Positions 9,645-18,452 of a stretch of 64,000 nt of DNA are shown one piece after another. The stretch covers positions 1 to 64,000 of the forward strand of contig CALAIL010000048.1 of the NCBI GenBank assembly GCA_937923255.1, given 5' to 3'. Made by a program: the position numbers and the translations under genes. The notes below the pieces were generated by a model. The model searched no databases. It was not told the DNA's origin and worked only from the letters and a program-made list of their open reading frames with translations. Numbering within the stretch: position 1 is the stretch's first letter; every line of letters begins with the position of its first letter. Origin of the DNA: an uncultured Propionivibrio sp. (lineage in GTDB: Bacteria > Pseudomonadota > Gammaproteobacteria > Burkholderiales > Rhodocyclaceae).

Positions 9645-12560
9645 GTGAAAAATAATTCTTGTGGATTTACTAAGCCCTTAGGCTTGCGTGTGTCGGTTGC
9701 CGCTGTTGCGTCCAGCTTGGCGTTTTTGGCAATTCCGGGACAAGTTTCTGCTGCAGGACTGGGAAAAGTAGTCGTCTTTTCAGCGCTAGGACAGCCTCTG
9801 CGTGCGGAAATCGAAGTCAATGCAACGGCGGCAGAGTTGTCCGGCATGCGCGCGCAGCTGGCTTCGCAAGAGGCGTTTAAACAGGCGGGGCTCGACTACA
9901 CGACATCGTTGCGCGGGATCACATTTACGCTCGACAGACGAGCCGGTAAAAAACCAGTGATCCGGGTTGCTTCGGATACACCGATTAGCGAACCATTGGT
10001 TGATGTGTTGGTTGAACTGAATTGGCCGACAGGTCGCTTGGTGCGTGAATATACGTTCTTGCTTGATCCGCCTGAGGTTGCACTTAAAAATACACGGGTT
10101 GCGACTGTGCCAGTCGTATCTGCAACATCCTCGCCAAGGCAGTCCACGGTAACTTCTTCTTCATCTTCCTCGATTTCGGAAGAGACTCGTGCGCGTGCCA
10201 TGGCGGCAGTGCAAGGGCAAGGATATGCGCGCATTGCCAGCGGCAGTCAGGCGTCGGCGCCAGCAATGTCCGTCAAAACAAGGACAGCAAGCGCTCCTGC
10301 AGCCAATACTAGCGGTGCTGGCGGCGATACTTATGTCGTCAAACAGGGCGACACCCTCCACAAGATTGCTGGAGAGACTCGCCCAGATGGCGTGACATTG
10401 GAGCAAATGTTGATTGGTCTGTTGCGTGCCAACCAGCAGGCGTTTGGCGGTGGCAACATGAATCGTCTGAAGACAGGAAAAACTTTGACGATTCCTGACA
10501 AGGGTACTGTTGAATCGATTTCACCTAGAGAAGCAAGAAGAATCGTCGCTACACAGACGGCTGAATGGCATGCCTATCGCAGCAGGCTGGCGTCTATTGC
10601 GGCAAAATCACCTGCTGCGGATAGCGAGGCGCGTCAGGGCGTCGCCGGCAAGATTACGGCAAAAGTCGAAGATAGATTCCCAGAACCGGGAGAATCCGGG
10701 GATCAGGTCAAAGTATCCGGGTCTGGGGCCGGGAAGTCTGGTCGAGGTCAGACTGCCGGGAGAGAGGATGCCATTGCACGGGATAAAGCGCTCAAAGAGG
10801 CGAATGAACGTGTAGCAATGCTGGAGCAGAATGTTGCTAAATTGCAGCAATTGCTTGAACTGAAAGATCAAACACTTGCCGAGTTGCAGAAACAGGCCGA
10901 TACAACTCAAGGAAAGAGTGCGGCACCCGCTTCTGAACCGACACGCCCGGCAGTTGTTGAGCCACCTAAACCCGCCCTTGAATCTTCCGCAGCTCCTACT
11001 TTGCTGGCCGCTGGCTCGGCGGAACCACCAATTGATGCTGCACAGTCGCCGACAACTCCAACAGTTCCGGCTAGTCAGCCAGAAACACAGGCACAAACAG
11101 CCGTCCCATCAGCAGAGGCTCAGCCTGCGGCAGAGGAGCCACCCGCGCCCAAGCGCCCGGTAACGCCATCTCAACCACCGGCACCGGAACCGGGTTTTTT
11201 TGAATCTTTGCTGGAAGATCCAATGCTTCTGGCTGGTGGTGGCGGGATCCTGGCATTGTTATTAGGGGGGTGGTTGTTTCTACGCTACCGGAAATCGAAT
11301 AATTCCGGGCAGTCGTCGTTGGACCCTTTGAGTCTGTCGACCCCATCTGTCAGCGGCAGCAACCTGACGGCTAATTCTGTATTTCGTAACACCGGTGGGC
11401 AAAGTGTCGATACCTCGCATACTTCGCAAACTGATTTTAGCCAGGCCAGTCCTGGCAGTATCGACACCGAAGAAGTTGATCCGGTAGAGGAAGCCGATGT
11501 TTACATGGCTTATGGGCGTGATGCGCAGGCAGAGGAAATCCTTCTTGAAGCCAAGCGCAAAGAACCCTTTCCAACGGCCATCAATTTGAAGTTGCTGGAG
11601 ATTTATGCCAATCGTAAAGATGCAAAACAGGTCGATGCGGTGGCGAAGGAATTATATGCCGCCACTGGCGGTAGAGGGGCGGATTGGGAGAAGGCGGTAA
11701 CGATTGGTCAGCGCTTTGCACCGGAGAATCCGTTATTTGGGGGGGGGGCATCAAATTCCGCCGCGTCGATGGCATCAGGAGATCCCGTTACCGCTACGCC
11801 AAGAACCCCGCCGGCAGGGAACGCCTCATTGCAACAGGCTACGGCAGCAGCGGCCTCTTCGGTATCAAGTGGTAGTGCGAATATAAAATCCGAGGCATCG
11901 TCATCACTATTTGAAACGACGCTTGATATGAGCAGTCTGGACTTCGATCTTGGTGCAGGGAAGACGGATGCGGCCGGGCAAGCAGCAGCCTCTGCGACGA
12001 GAACGCAAGCTTTGGATTTCAGCCTGGATGCATCGCCTGCAACTGCATCGCAAACTCAGCCCCAGCATGCAGCGAAGGAATCATTATCGACATCTTCTGT
12101 ACTTGACTTTAGTTTGCCTGAGTCAGGAACGGATCAGACACCTGCACCTAAAGCCGATGCGACGGCACCTCTGGCTAACGACCTTGAGTTTGATGTTGAT
12201 CTAACGGCATCAACTTTCTTGGGCAACCAAATGCCACGACCGGATTCTAACGTTGCTTCCCGAGCTGCGTCACCCAAGACATCGCCGATCGACATGAGTT
12301 CGATAGACCTTAATCTTGAAGCGACACAGCCCGTTGCACGAGTCATGGGTGATGGGGCAACGCAATCGGCTGCAGTCGTCAATCCAGAGTCAGGCGTTGG
12401 GATGAATGAAGATGTGTCGACCAAGCTTGACTTAGCCAAAGCCTACGAAGAGATGGGTGATGTCGATGGTGCACGTGAATTACTGCGAGAAGTGGCCAAG
12501 GAGGGCAATTCCGAGCAGCGCGAGAAAGCCAATGAACTTTTGGCTCGACTCGGCAATTAA
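9645..12560 (+). CDS. fimV: FimV/HubP-family polar peptidoglycan-binding protein
   Basis: A 971-residue protein. An N-terminal signal peptide ends near ASAAGLG; the conserved FimV N-domain follows (GLGKVVVFSALGQPLRAEI). A LysM domain sits around residues 225-285 (YVVKQGDTLHKIAG). A coiled coil rich in Leu, Glu and Gln spans about 385-425, then a Pro/Ala linker, one membrane segment around 530-548, an acidic cytoplasmic region, and a C-terminal FimV/TPR-like motif (DLAKAYEEMGDVDGAREL). Relatives organise the cell pole and support type IV pili and twitching. The start is a GTG at 9645. A run of eight or more Gs near 11740 is a potential slippage site. Confidence 0.92.
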   Translation: MKNNSCGFTKPLGLRVSVAAVASSLAFLAIPGQVSAAGLGKVVVFSALGQPLRAEIEVNATAAELSGMRAQLASQEAFKQAGLDYTTSLRGITFTLDRRAGKKPVIRVASDTPISEPLVDVLVELNWPTGRLVREYTFLLDPPEVALKNTRVATVPVVSATSSPRQSTVTSSSSSSISEETRARAMAAVQGQGYARIASGSQASAPAMSVKTRTASAPAANTSGAGGDTYVVKQGDTLHKIAGETRPDGVTLEQMLIGLLRANQQAFGGGNMNRLKTGKTLTIPDKGTVESISPREARRIVATQTAEWHAYRSRLASIAAKSPAADSEARQGVAGKITAKVEDRFPEPGESGDQVKVSGSGAGKSGRGQTAGREDAIARDKALKEANERVAMLEQNVAKLQQLLELKDQTLAELQKQADTTQGKSAAPASEPTRPAVVEPPKPALESSAAPTLLAAGSAEPPIDAAQSPTTPTVPASQPETQAQTAVPSAEAQPAAEEPPAPKRPVTPSQPPAPEPGFFESLLEDPMLLAGGGGILALLLGGWLFLRYRKSNNSGQSSLDPLSLSTPSVSGSNLTANSVFRNTGGQSVDTSHTSQTDFSQASPGSIDTEEVDPVEEADVYMAYGRDAQAEEILLEAKRKEPFPTAINLKLLEIYANRKDAKQVDAVAKELYAATGGRGADWEKAVTIGQRFAPENPLFGGGASNSAASMASGDPVTATPRTPPAGNASLQQATAAAASSVSSGSANIKSEASSSLFETTLDMSSLDFDLGAGKTDAAGQAAASATRTQALDFSLDASPATASQTQPQHAAKESLSTSSVLDFSLPESGTDQTPAPKADATAPLANDLEFDVDLTASTFLGNQMPRPDSNVASRAASPKTSPIDMSSIDLNLEATQPVARVMGDGATQSAAVVNPESGVGMNEDVSTKLDLAKAYEEMGDVDGARELLREVAKEGNSEQREKANELLARLGN

Positions 12561-12584
12561 TACCTCCGGCGAGAGGTAAAATAC

Positions 12585-12616
12585 AGCCGCAATCCGTTTG
12601 GATTGCGGCTTTTTTC
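12585..12616 (+). terminator. Intrinsic terminator after fimV
   Basis: Perfect 11-bp stem AGCCGCAATCC / GGATTGCGGCT (12585-12610) with a 4-nt loop and five Ts directly after. Confidence 0.95.
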
Positions 12617-12997
12617 TTTGGGAAGCGCTGAAGATAAATAGGTCGAATACTAGACGAACCTAGACACTGTTATAGCCAGTGAAGTTAATTTTTCATATAA
12701 GACAGCGATCCAAAGACAGTATAAGAACTACGGCAAGGACAAACACATGCCATATGAAAAGGCCTAAAAACATAGTGCTTGACGACACTCAATGATGATG
12801 GGAACGGTAAACAAATTGCCGATACAAGAAATAGTCGAGGCACTCCGTTCACAATTTCTGCGCGGGTGTGATGTACATATTGCCTGTCGCGGCATTGCGG
12901 CATTAGCGGAGTGGGTGTCTTGTACCCATAAAAGCAGTCAAGCCCGGAGTATTTGCTTTGTCTTGCCGAAACTATTGCATACTGGTTGTACTACCTG
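12617..12997 (+). other. 380-nt gap between two terminators
   Basis: No convincing protein gene. An open frame at 12792-13052 (86 residues) has no family resemblance I recognise and runs through the terminator at 12998-13026. Because a terminator ends each side, any transcript starting here and ending near 13026 would be a short RNA or an attenuated leader for truA-trpF. I do not see a clear sigma70 promoter. Confidence 0.35.
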
Positions 12998-13026
12998 CGG
13001 ATCAATGCTTAGTCGATCCGTTTTTT
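12998..13026 (+). terminator. Intrinsic terminator just upstream of truA
   Basis: Stem CGGATC (12998-13003) and GATCCG (13015-13020) with an 11-nt loop, followed by six Ts. It lies only 34 nt before the truA start, so it may be a leader terminator rather than the end of an unrelated transcript. Confidence 0.7.
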
Positions 13027-13059
13027 CGGGTCTGACAGCGTATCGGAGCTGAAATCGGT

Positions 13060-13860
13060 ATGCGGATTGCGCTTGGCATTGAATACGATGGCTCCGAGTT
13101 TCGGGGCTGGCAGACGCAGCCTGGTGGTGGCACCGTGCAGGATTCGTTAGAAACTGCGTTAACGCAGATTGCAGGTGTGCCGATTGGCGTCGTGTGCGCC
13201 GGTCGCACTGATGCTGGGGTTCATGCAATAGGGCAGGTCGTGCATTTCGATGCCCCGGTTGTACGACCGCTGACCGCTTGGGTGCGTGGCACCAATACTT
13301 TTTTGTCGCCTGCGGTTGCTGTGCGCTGGGCACAACCAGTCAGCGATGATTTTCACGCGCGCTTTTCCGCTACTGCACGACACTACCGTTACCTGTTGCT
13401 TAATCGCCCGCAACGGCCCGGCATCGAACATGGACGTATGGGTTGGTATCACCGTCCGCTCGATATCGAACGGATGCAACAGGCAGCTGCGCAGATTGTT
13501 GGAGAACACGATTTTTCTGCTTTTCGCGCCGCAGAGTGTCAGGCCAAGACGCCTATCAGGACGGTATATGCGGCCCAGGTCAGGCAATGTGGTGAATTAT
13601 TCATTTTCGACTTCGAGGCCAATGCGTTTTTGCAGCACATGGTGCGTAATCTGGTCGGTAGTCTGGTCTTTATTGGTCAGGGCAAGCAGTCGACCGACTG
13701 GATGCTCGAATTATTGGCAACAAAAAATCGCCGCTTGGCTGCTCCGACGTTTGCAGCAGACGGCCTCTATCTTGTTGGCGTACGCTATGACGCACGTTGG
13801 GGAATTCCTGGAATGAAAGAATCAATGGCAGGAATGATGCTCGCATGGATAGGAGCATGA
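13060..13860 (+). CDS. truA: tRNA pseudouridine(38-40) synthase
   Basis: A 266-residue enzyme converting U38-U40 of the tRNA anticodon stem to pseudouridine. The catalytic Asp is in AGRTDAGVHA (about residue 51). The GIEYDGSEFRGWQ start and the C-terminal FLQHMVRNLVG block are typical. It lies between fimV and trpF, as in other betaproteobacteria, and its stop almost abuts the trpF start. Confidence 0.96.
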   Translation: MRIALGIEYDGSEFRGWQTQPGGGTVQDSLETALTQIAGVPIGVVCAGRTDAGVHAIGQVVHFDAPVVRPLTAWVRGTNTFLSPAVAVRWAQPVSDDFHARFSATARHYRYLLLNRPQRPGIEHGRMGWYHRPLDIERMQQAAAQIVGEHDFSAFRAAECQAKTPIRTVYAAQVRQCGELFIFDFEANAFLQHMVRNLVGSLVFIGQGKQSTDWMLELLATKNRRLAAPTFAADGLYLVGVRYDARWGIPGMKESMAGMMLAWIGA

Positions 13861-13865
13861 GGTCA

Positions 13866-14486
13866 ATGACGCGCATCAAAATATGCGGACTGACACGCCC
13901 TCAGGATGTTGATGCTGCCGTGGCTGCCGGCGCTGACGCTGTTGGGCTGGTATTTTATCCAGCCAGCCCGCGCTGCATTGATCTGGCGCGGGCAATAGAA
14001 CTTATCCGGCACGTACCGCCATTCGTCGATATCGTCGGCCTATTTGTTAACGCTGCACCGACGCAGGTGCGCGCAGTACTGGCCGCTATTCCTGTTCATT
14101 TACTGCAATTTCATGGCGATGAAGATGACGCCTATTGCCGCCAGTTCGGTCGCCCATTCCTTAAGGCGGTGCGTGTTTGTCCGGATATCGATTTGGCAGG
14201 TCAGATGGCAGCATTCCCTTCCGCCCAGGCGATCCTTCTCGATGCCTTCGTCGAAGGTTATGGTGGTGGCGGCCAAGCCTTTGATTGGACGCTGGTTCCG
14301 CATGAACTGCCTAAGCCAATCGTTCTTTCTGGTGGGCTTGATGCAAACAATGTCGGCGATGCCATTCGACGCGTGCATCCGGCCGCCGTAGATGTCTCTT
14401 CGGGCGTGGAATCGGGTAAGGGCATCAAAGATGTGGAAAAAATGCGCGCCTTTGTGATGGCTGTACACCGCGCCGATATGCAGTGA
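13866..14486 (+). CDS. trpF: Phosphoribosylanthranilate isomerase
   Basis: A 206-residue TIM-barrel enzyme of tryptophan synthesis. Signatures: KICGLTRPQD at the N-terminus, LQFHGDE (about residue 80), and the C-terminal phosphate loop with DVSSGVESGKGIKD. The ATG at 13866 was chosen: AGGAG (13851-13855) is 10 nt upstream, whereas the in-frame ATG at 13857 is only 1 nt away. It follows truA by 5 nt, so it is cotranscribed and probably translationally coupled. Confidence 0.95.
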   Translation: MTRIKICGLTRPQDVDAAVAAGADAVGLVFYPASPRCIDLARAIELIRHVPPFVDIVGLFVNAAPTQVRAVLAAIPVHLLQFHGDEDDAYCRQFGRPFLKAVRVCPDIDLAGQMAAFPSAQAILLDAFVEGYGGGGQAFDWTLVPHELPKPIVLSGGLDANNVGDAIRRVHPAAVDVSSGVESGKGIKDVEKMRAFVMAVHRADMQ

Positions 14487-14555
14487 TAGAATGCACACAC
14501 CTCCTTGAAATTCAAAGCGCCTCTTTCCGGCGTTTCTTTTGAATATTCTTGGTGT

Positions 14556-14584
14556 TTGATACATCCCGGTTGCCTGATTATATT
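14556..14584 (+). promoter_or_regulatory. Sigma70-type promoter for trpBA
   Basis: TTGATA (14556-14561) and TATATT (14579-14584) with a 17-nt spacer. The predicted start is near 14591, about 235 nt before trpB. A weak stem (AAAGCGCC / GGCGTTTC) with a T-rich tail just upstream, around 14514-14540, may end the truA-trpF transcript. Confidence 0.75.
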
Positions 14585-14613
14585 TTCATCATTATCTCGT
14601 CCTGACCCAAACG

Positions 14614-14685
14614 ATGCGAAAAACTCCTGGCGGACGTACCCGTGACTGGTGGCGGCGATCCTACGCTGACCATACTTGGCGCTGA
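14614..14685 (+). CDS. Candidate Trp leader peptide
   Basis: A 23-codon frame starting about 23 nt after the predicted transcription start. It has three TGG codons, two of them adjacent (14647-14652) and one two codons before the stop (14677-14679). Three Trp in 23 residues is far above background and fits a ribosome-stalling leader. No good Shine-Dalgarno is visible, which is the main weakness. I find no reason in protein families to call it; the case rests on position and codon content. Confidence 0.55.
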   Translation: MRKTPGGRTRDWWRRSYADHTWR

Positions 14686-14755
14686 AAGCACGTTAAGCGC
14701 GTGTTGAACGCGCCATTGCAAGCCTGTCATTGACGGCGCAGCCCATTCTCAATTT
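14678..14755 (+). promoter_or_regulatory. Candidate trp attenuator (four alternating arms)
   Basis: Four GC arms can pair in sequence: arm 1 GCGCT (14679-14683) with arm 2 AGCGC (14696-14700); arm 2 GCGCGT (14697-14702) with arm 3 ACGCGC (14708-14713); arm 3 GCGCC (14710-14714) with arm 4 GGCGC (14735-14739). Arm 1 overlaps the last Trp codon of the leader frame, as in classic attenuators. The weak point is the 3:4 stem: its loop is 20 nt and the nearest T run (14752-14755) is 12 nt away. Confidence 0.5.
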
Positions 14756-14825
14756 TAGTTCCCCTTTTCTACGGGTTTGCGCCTTTTGTGCGACGTGTAT
14801 TACGTCCCTGTCTTCAGGAGAACTC

Positions 14826-16031
14826 ATGAACTCATCTTACGACTTACCGGATGCCAGCGGCCATTTTGGCCGCTACGGTGGCATTTTTGTTGCCGAGACA
14901 CTGATTCCGGCGCTGGAAGAATTAAAAACCGCCTATTTTGCGGCGCAACGCGATCCGGCATTTGTTGCCGAATTCGAGCATGATCTCAAGCATTATGTCG
15001 GCCGTCCCAGTCCGATCTACCACGCAAAACGTCTGTCCGACGAGCTCGGTGGTGCCCAGATTTATCTCAAACGGGAGGACCTTAACCATACCGGCGCACA
15101 CAAAGTGAATAACTGCGTCGGTCAGGCGCTACTGGCGCGGCGCATGGGAAAACGGCGTGTTATTGCCGAAACGGGTGCCGGACAGCACGGTGTCGCAACG
15201 GCGACGGTCGCGGCCCGCTATGGCATGGAATGTGTCATCTATATGGGAGCAGAGGATATTCGGCGGCAAGCGGCCAACATGTATCGCATGAAGCTGCTGG
15301 GTGCGAGCGTCGTACCGGTGGAGTCCGGCTCAAAAACACTCAAAGACGCGATGAACGAAGCAATGCGCGACTGGGCGAAAAACGTATCGACGACTTTCTA
15401 TGTGATCGGTACCGTGGCCGGGCCGCATCCTTACCCAATGCTGGTGCGTAATTTTCAATCGGTTATCGGCCGTGAAGCCGTGGCCCAGATGCAGGAACAA
15501 TGCGGCCGTCAGCCTGATGCCGTTATTGCCTGCGTTGGCGGTGGATCCAACGCAATGGGCATTTTTCATGACTACATCGAACGGCGCAGCGTGCGCCTGA
15601 TCGGCGTTGAAGCGGCGGGCGAGGGCATCGCTACCGGCCGCCATGCTGCACCGCTGACGGCGAATGCTAGGGTTGGCGTGCTGCACGGCAACCGTACCTG
15701 CCTGATGCAGGACGAGAACGGCCAGATTATCGAAACGCATTCGATTTCTGCGGGACTCGATTATCCCGGCGTCGGGCCGGAACATGCATGGCTCAAGGAC
15801 AGCGGGCGCGCAGAATATGTGGCGGTCACGGATGATGAGGCGCTGGCGGCTTTTCATGCACTTTGCCGGCTGGAAGGTATTATCCCGGCGCTTGAATCAA
15901 GCCATGCCGTTGCGCAAGCCATCAAGCTCGCGCCAACGCTAGGCAAGGATGCGATTTTGCTTGTCAATCTTTCTGGCCGCGGTGATAAGGACATGCATAC
16001 TGTGGCCGAAAAATCCGGCATTGTGTTTTAA
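14826..16031 (+). CDS. trpB: Tryptophan synthase beta chain
   Basis: A 401-residue PLP enzyme joining indole and serine. The PLP lysine is in HTGAHKVNN (about residue 92) and the phosphate loop is GGGSNAMG (about residue 238). The ATG at 14826 has GGAG 5 nt upstream (14817-14820) and yields the usual N-terminus with FGRYGG; a longer frame from 14730 has no conserved extension. It is followed by trpA after 11 nt. Expression is probably driven from the promoter at 14556 and modulated by the leader. Confidence 0.96.
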   Translation: MNSSYDLPDASGHFGRYGGIFVAETLIPALEELKTAYFAAQRDPAFVAEFEHDLKHYVGRPSPIYHAKRLSDELGGAQIYLKREDLNHTGAHKVNNCVGQALLARRMGKRRVIAETGAGQHGVATATVAARYGMECVIYMGAEDIRRQAANMYRMKLLGASVVPVESGSKTLKDAMNEAMRDWAKNVSTTFYVIGTVAGPHPYPMLVRNFQSVIGREAVAQMQEQCGRQPDAVIACVGGGSNAMGIFHDYIERRSVRLIGVEAAGEGIATGRHAAPLTANARVGVLHGNRTCLMQDENGQIIETHSISAGLDYPGVGPEHAWLKDSGRAEYVAVTDDEALAAFHALCRLEGIIPALESSHAVAQAIKLAPTLGKDAILLVNLSGRGDKDMHTVAEKSGIVF

Positions 16032-16042
16032 GGAGGTGCGCC

Positions 16043-16846
16043 ATGTCCAAACTATCTGCAACGTTCGCTCGCCTGCAGGCACAAGGCCGCAAGGCGTTGA
16101 TTCCTTTCATTACTGCCGGAGATCCCGATCCGGCGCTGACCGTACCGCTGATGCATGCGCTGGTCGAATCCGGCGCCGACATCATCGAACTGGGCGTGCC
16201 GTTTTCCGACCCGATGGCCGACGGCCCAACCATTCAGCGCGCCTCCGAGCGTGCGCTGGCCAAGGGTGTCAGCTTACGCGGCGTGCTTGACATGGTCGCC
16301 CAATTCCGCCAGCGCAACCGGGAAACCCCGGTGGTCCTGATGGGCTATGCCAATCCGTTCGAAACGATGGGTGTCGAAGCATTCGCTCTAGCGGCGCGTG
16401 CGGCGGATGTCGATGGCGTCATCGTTGTCGATTATCCGCCGGAAGAGGCAAGCGAATTTGTCCAGACGATGCAGGCCAATGCGATTGATCCGATCTTTTT
16501 GCTTGCACCAACATCGACACCAGAGCGCATCGCGCAGGTTGCCCACCTGGCGCGCGGCTACATCTATTATGTTTCACTCACGGGGGTTACCGGCTCGACC
16601 GCGCTCGACGTACACGCCGTCGCGGCGCGCATTCCGGAAATCCGCGCTGTTACCGGAGTGCCGGTGGGGGTCGGTTTTGGCATCCGTGATGCGCAAACAG
16701 CAGGCGCAGTGGCTCAGGTAGCCGATGCTGTCATTGTGGGCAGTCGCATCATCGAAGAAATTGAACGCTCGACGCCGGATACCGTCATTGCCCGCATCGG
16801 TACGCTGGTGAGTGAATTGCGTCGGGGTGTGGACGCGGCAGTCTGA
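16043..16846 (+). CDS. trpA: Tryptophan synthase alpha chain
   Basis: A 267-residue TIM barrel that cleaves indole-3-glycerol phosphate and channels indole to TrpB. Catalytic residues lie in [14 protein letters not shown] (Glu about 51, Asp about 62). The ribosome site AAGGAGG (16031-16037, just after the trpB stop) is the strongest in this region. In most betaproteobacteria accD follows; here 250 nt of apparently non-coding DNA leads straight to folC. Confidence 0.96.
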   Translation: MSKLSATFARLQAQGRKALIPFITAGDPDPALTVPLMHALVESGADIIELGVPFSDPMADGPTIQRASERALAKGVSLRGVLDMVAQFRQRNRETPVVLMGYANPFETMGVEAFALAARAADVDGVIVVDYPPEEASEFVQTMQANAIDPIFLLAPTSTPERIAQVAHLARGYIYYVSLTGVTGSTALDVHAVAARIPEIRAVTGVPVGVGFGIRDAQTAGAVAQVADAVIVGSRIIEEIERSTPDTVIARIGTLVSELRRGVDAAV

Positions 16847-16922
16847 TCATCGAAAGGACGGGGCATTAAAAAGCCAGGCAGGTACTTCTTTACAACCCAT
16901 GCCGTGTGACAATGTGCTGACT

Positions 16923-16944
16923 CCAGTGCAGCCTGCTGCACTGG
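16923..16944. terminator. Perfect hairpin in trpA-folC gap
   Basis: CCAGTGCAG (16923-16931) and CTGCACTGG (16936-16944) form a 9-bp stem with a 4-nt loop. No T run follows, so termination is uncertain. The rest of 16847-17096 shows no recognisable gene; I compared it by eye with the ends of AccD and saw no match. Confidence 0.4.
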
Positions 16945-17096
16945 ATGCTGAAGTATTTTGTCTGCTGCCGAAACACATTAGCCGCATTGCACACAGGAAT
17001 AAAGCGCTTGATTAGCGAGCAATATTTATGGCCGGATCAATTGGCTAAAAGATAATCTCGGCGAGAGGCTGTTGAAACGGAGAAAGTCAATATCCT

Positions 17097-18419
17097 ATGC
17101 GTTCATCCATAAAACCCGATTCTTTGCCGGATTGGCTGGCATATCTTGAACGCCTGCATCCGAAGGGGCAAGCCGGCATCGAGCTGGGATTGACGCGCAT
17201 CATGCGCGTCAAGGTGGCGTTGGCGCAGGTGCAGCATTGCCCGCTGATTATCGTGGGGGGCACAAATGGCAAGGGTTCGACCTGTGCGTATCTGGAGTCG
17301 ATTTATCGTGCCTCGGGCTACCGGACAGGCTGTTATACCTCGCCGCATCTGCTGGCATACAACGAGCGTGTGCGCATCGATGGCGTACCTGTAGCGGATG
17401 CGGATTTATGCGCCGCGTTTGCGCGCGTCGAGGCGGCGCGGCAACGGGCCGGCAACGTAATGCTGACCTATTTTGAATTTGGCACGCTGGCGGCGTGGGA
17501 GATTTTTGCCGCCCGGCGGGTTGAAGCGGCGATTCTTGAAGTAGGGCTGGGTGGGCGTCTCGATGCCGTCAATATCTACACGCCGGATTGCGCCATCGTG
17601 ACCGGTATTGCGCTGGATCATACCGATTGGCTGGGCGCAACGCGTGAAGCGATTGGTTTCGAGAAGGCAGGAATCTTCCGCGCTGGGCGGCCGGCAATCT
17701 GTGCCGACGCCGAACCCCCGCAATCCCTGTGCAATCATGCAGCCACGCTGGGCGCCGACTTACGGCTGATTGGCCGGGATTTTTCCTTCCGCCGCGCCAA
17801 TGCGGACTGGATGTTTGTTTCTAGTGAAGAGGCGGTCGAGCATTTGCCTTTTCCTGTCCTGCGCGGTGATTTCCAGTTGCGCAACGCAGCGGCGGCGCTG
17901 GCGGCAGTGCAATGTTTGCAAAAACGTTTGCCGACGACGCTTGCAGCCCTTGCGCAAGGGATTTGCAATGCGCGTGTACGCGGGCGTTTTGAGCGCGTGC
18001 AGGAGAAGCCAGCGATTATTCTCGACGTGGCGCACAATCCCCAGGCTATCGGCGAATTGGCGCGCAATCTTGACGAGATGCCGGTCGCGGGAAAAACGCT
18101 AGCCGTTGTTGGTATGCTGACGGACAAGGATATTGCCGGCGCACTTGCGGCGTTGGACGGGAAGGTTGACGTCTGGCTGCTGACAAGCCTGCCGGAAACG
18201 CCGCGCGGCGCCCTTGCCAGTACGATACGCGACGCCGTCATCGGGCTGGGGGGGCAAGTTGAACTGTTTCCTGCGCCGGCGGCGGCATTTGCCTGTGCGG
18301 CCGGCCTGGCAGGGGAAAATGATAGAATTATCATCTGTGGGTCGTTTTACACAGTGGCGGCAGCGATACGCGCCTTGGACAGTTCTGCCGGCCGTGCGGA
18401 ATGCCTGCTTCACGCTTAG
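17097..18419 (+). CDS. folC: Bifunctional folylpolyglutamate / dihydrofolate synthase
   Basis: A 440-residue Mur-ligase-family enzyme adding glutamate to (dihydro)folate. The ATP loop is GGTNGKGST (about residue 53), followed by YTSPHL (about residue 81) and the C-terminal ligase domain with DVAHNPQA (about residue 310). Length fits FolC. It lies upstream of the SPOR gene, cvpA and purF in the conserved betaproteobacterial order. Confidence 0.95.
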   Translation: MRSSIKPDSLPDWLAYLERLHPKGQAGIELGLTRIMRVKVALAQVQHCPLIIVGGTNGKGSTCAYLESIYRASGYRTGCYTSPHLLAYNERVRIDGVPVADADLCAAFARVEAARQRAGNVMLTYFEFGTLAAWEIFAARRVEAAILEVGLGGRLDAVNIYTPDCAIVTGIALDHTDWLGATREAIGFEKAGIFRAGRPAICADAEPPQSLCNHAATLGADLRLIGRDFSFRRANADWMFVSSEEAVEHLPFPVLRGDFQLRNAAAALAAVQCLQKRLPTTLAALAQGICNARVRGRFERVQEKPAIILDVAHNPQAIGELARNLDEMPVAGKTLAVVGMLTDKDIAGALAALDGKVDVWLLTSLPETPRGALASTIRDAVIGLGGQVELFPAPAAAFACAAGLAGENDRIIICGSFYTVAAAIRALDSSAGRAECLLHA

Positions 18420-18452
18420 TCTTAGTAATTCCGTCAACTTTTCGCACTGATA

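Noticed and set aside
12792-13052. 86-residue frame before truA
   Set aside because: It runs through an intrinsic terminator, ends just before truA and resembles nothing I know.
16812-17015. Frame after trpA as an accD remnant
   Set aside because: No AccD zinc-finger cysteines or carboxyltransferase motifs; it starts inside trpA and includes the perfect hairpin.
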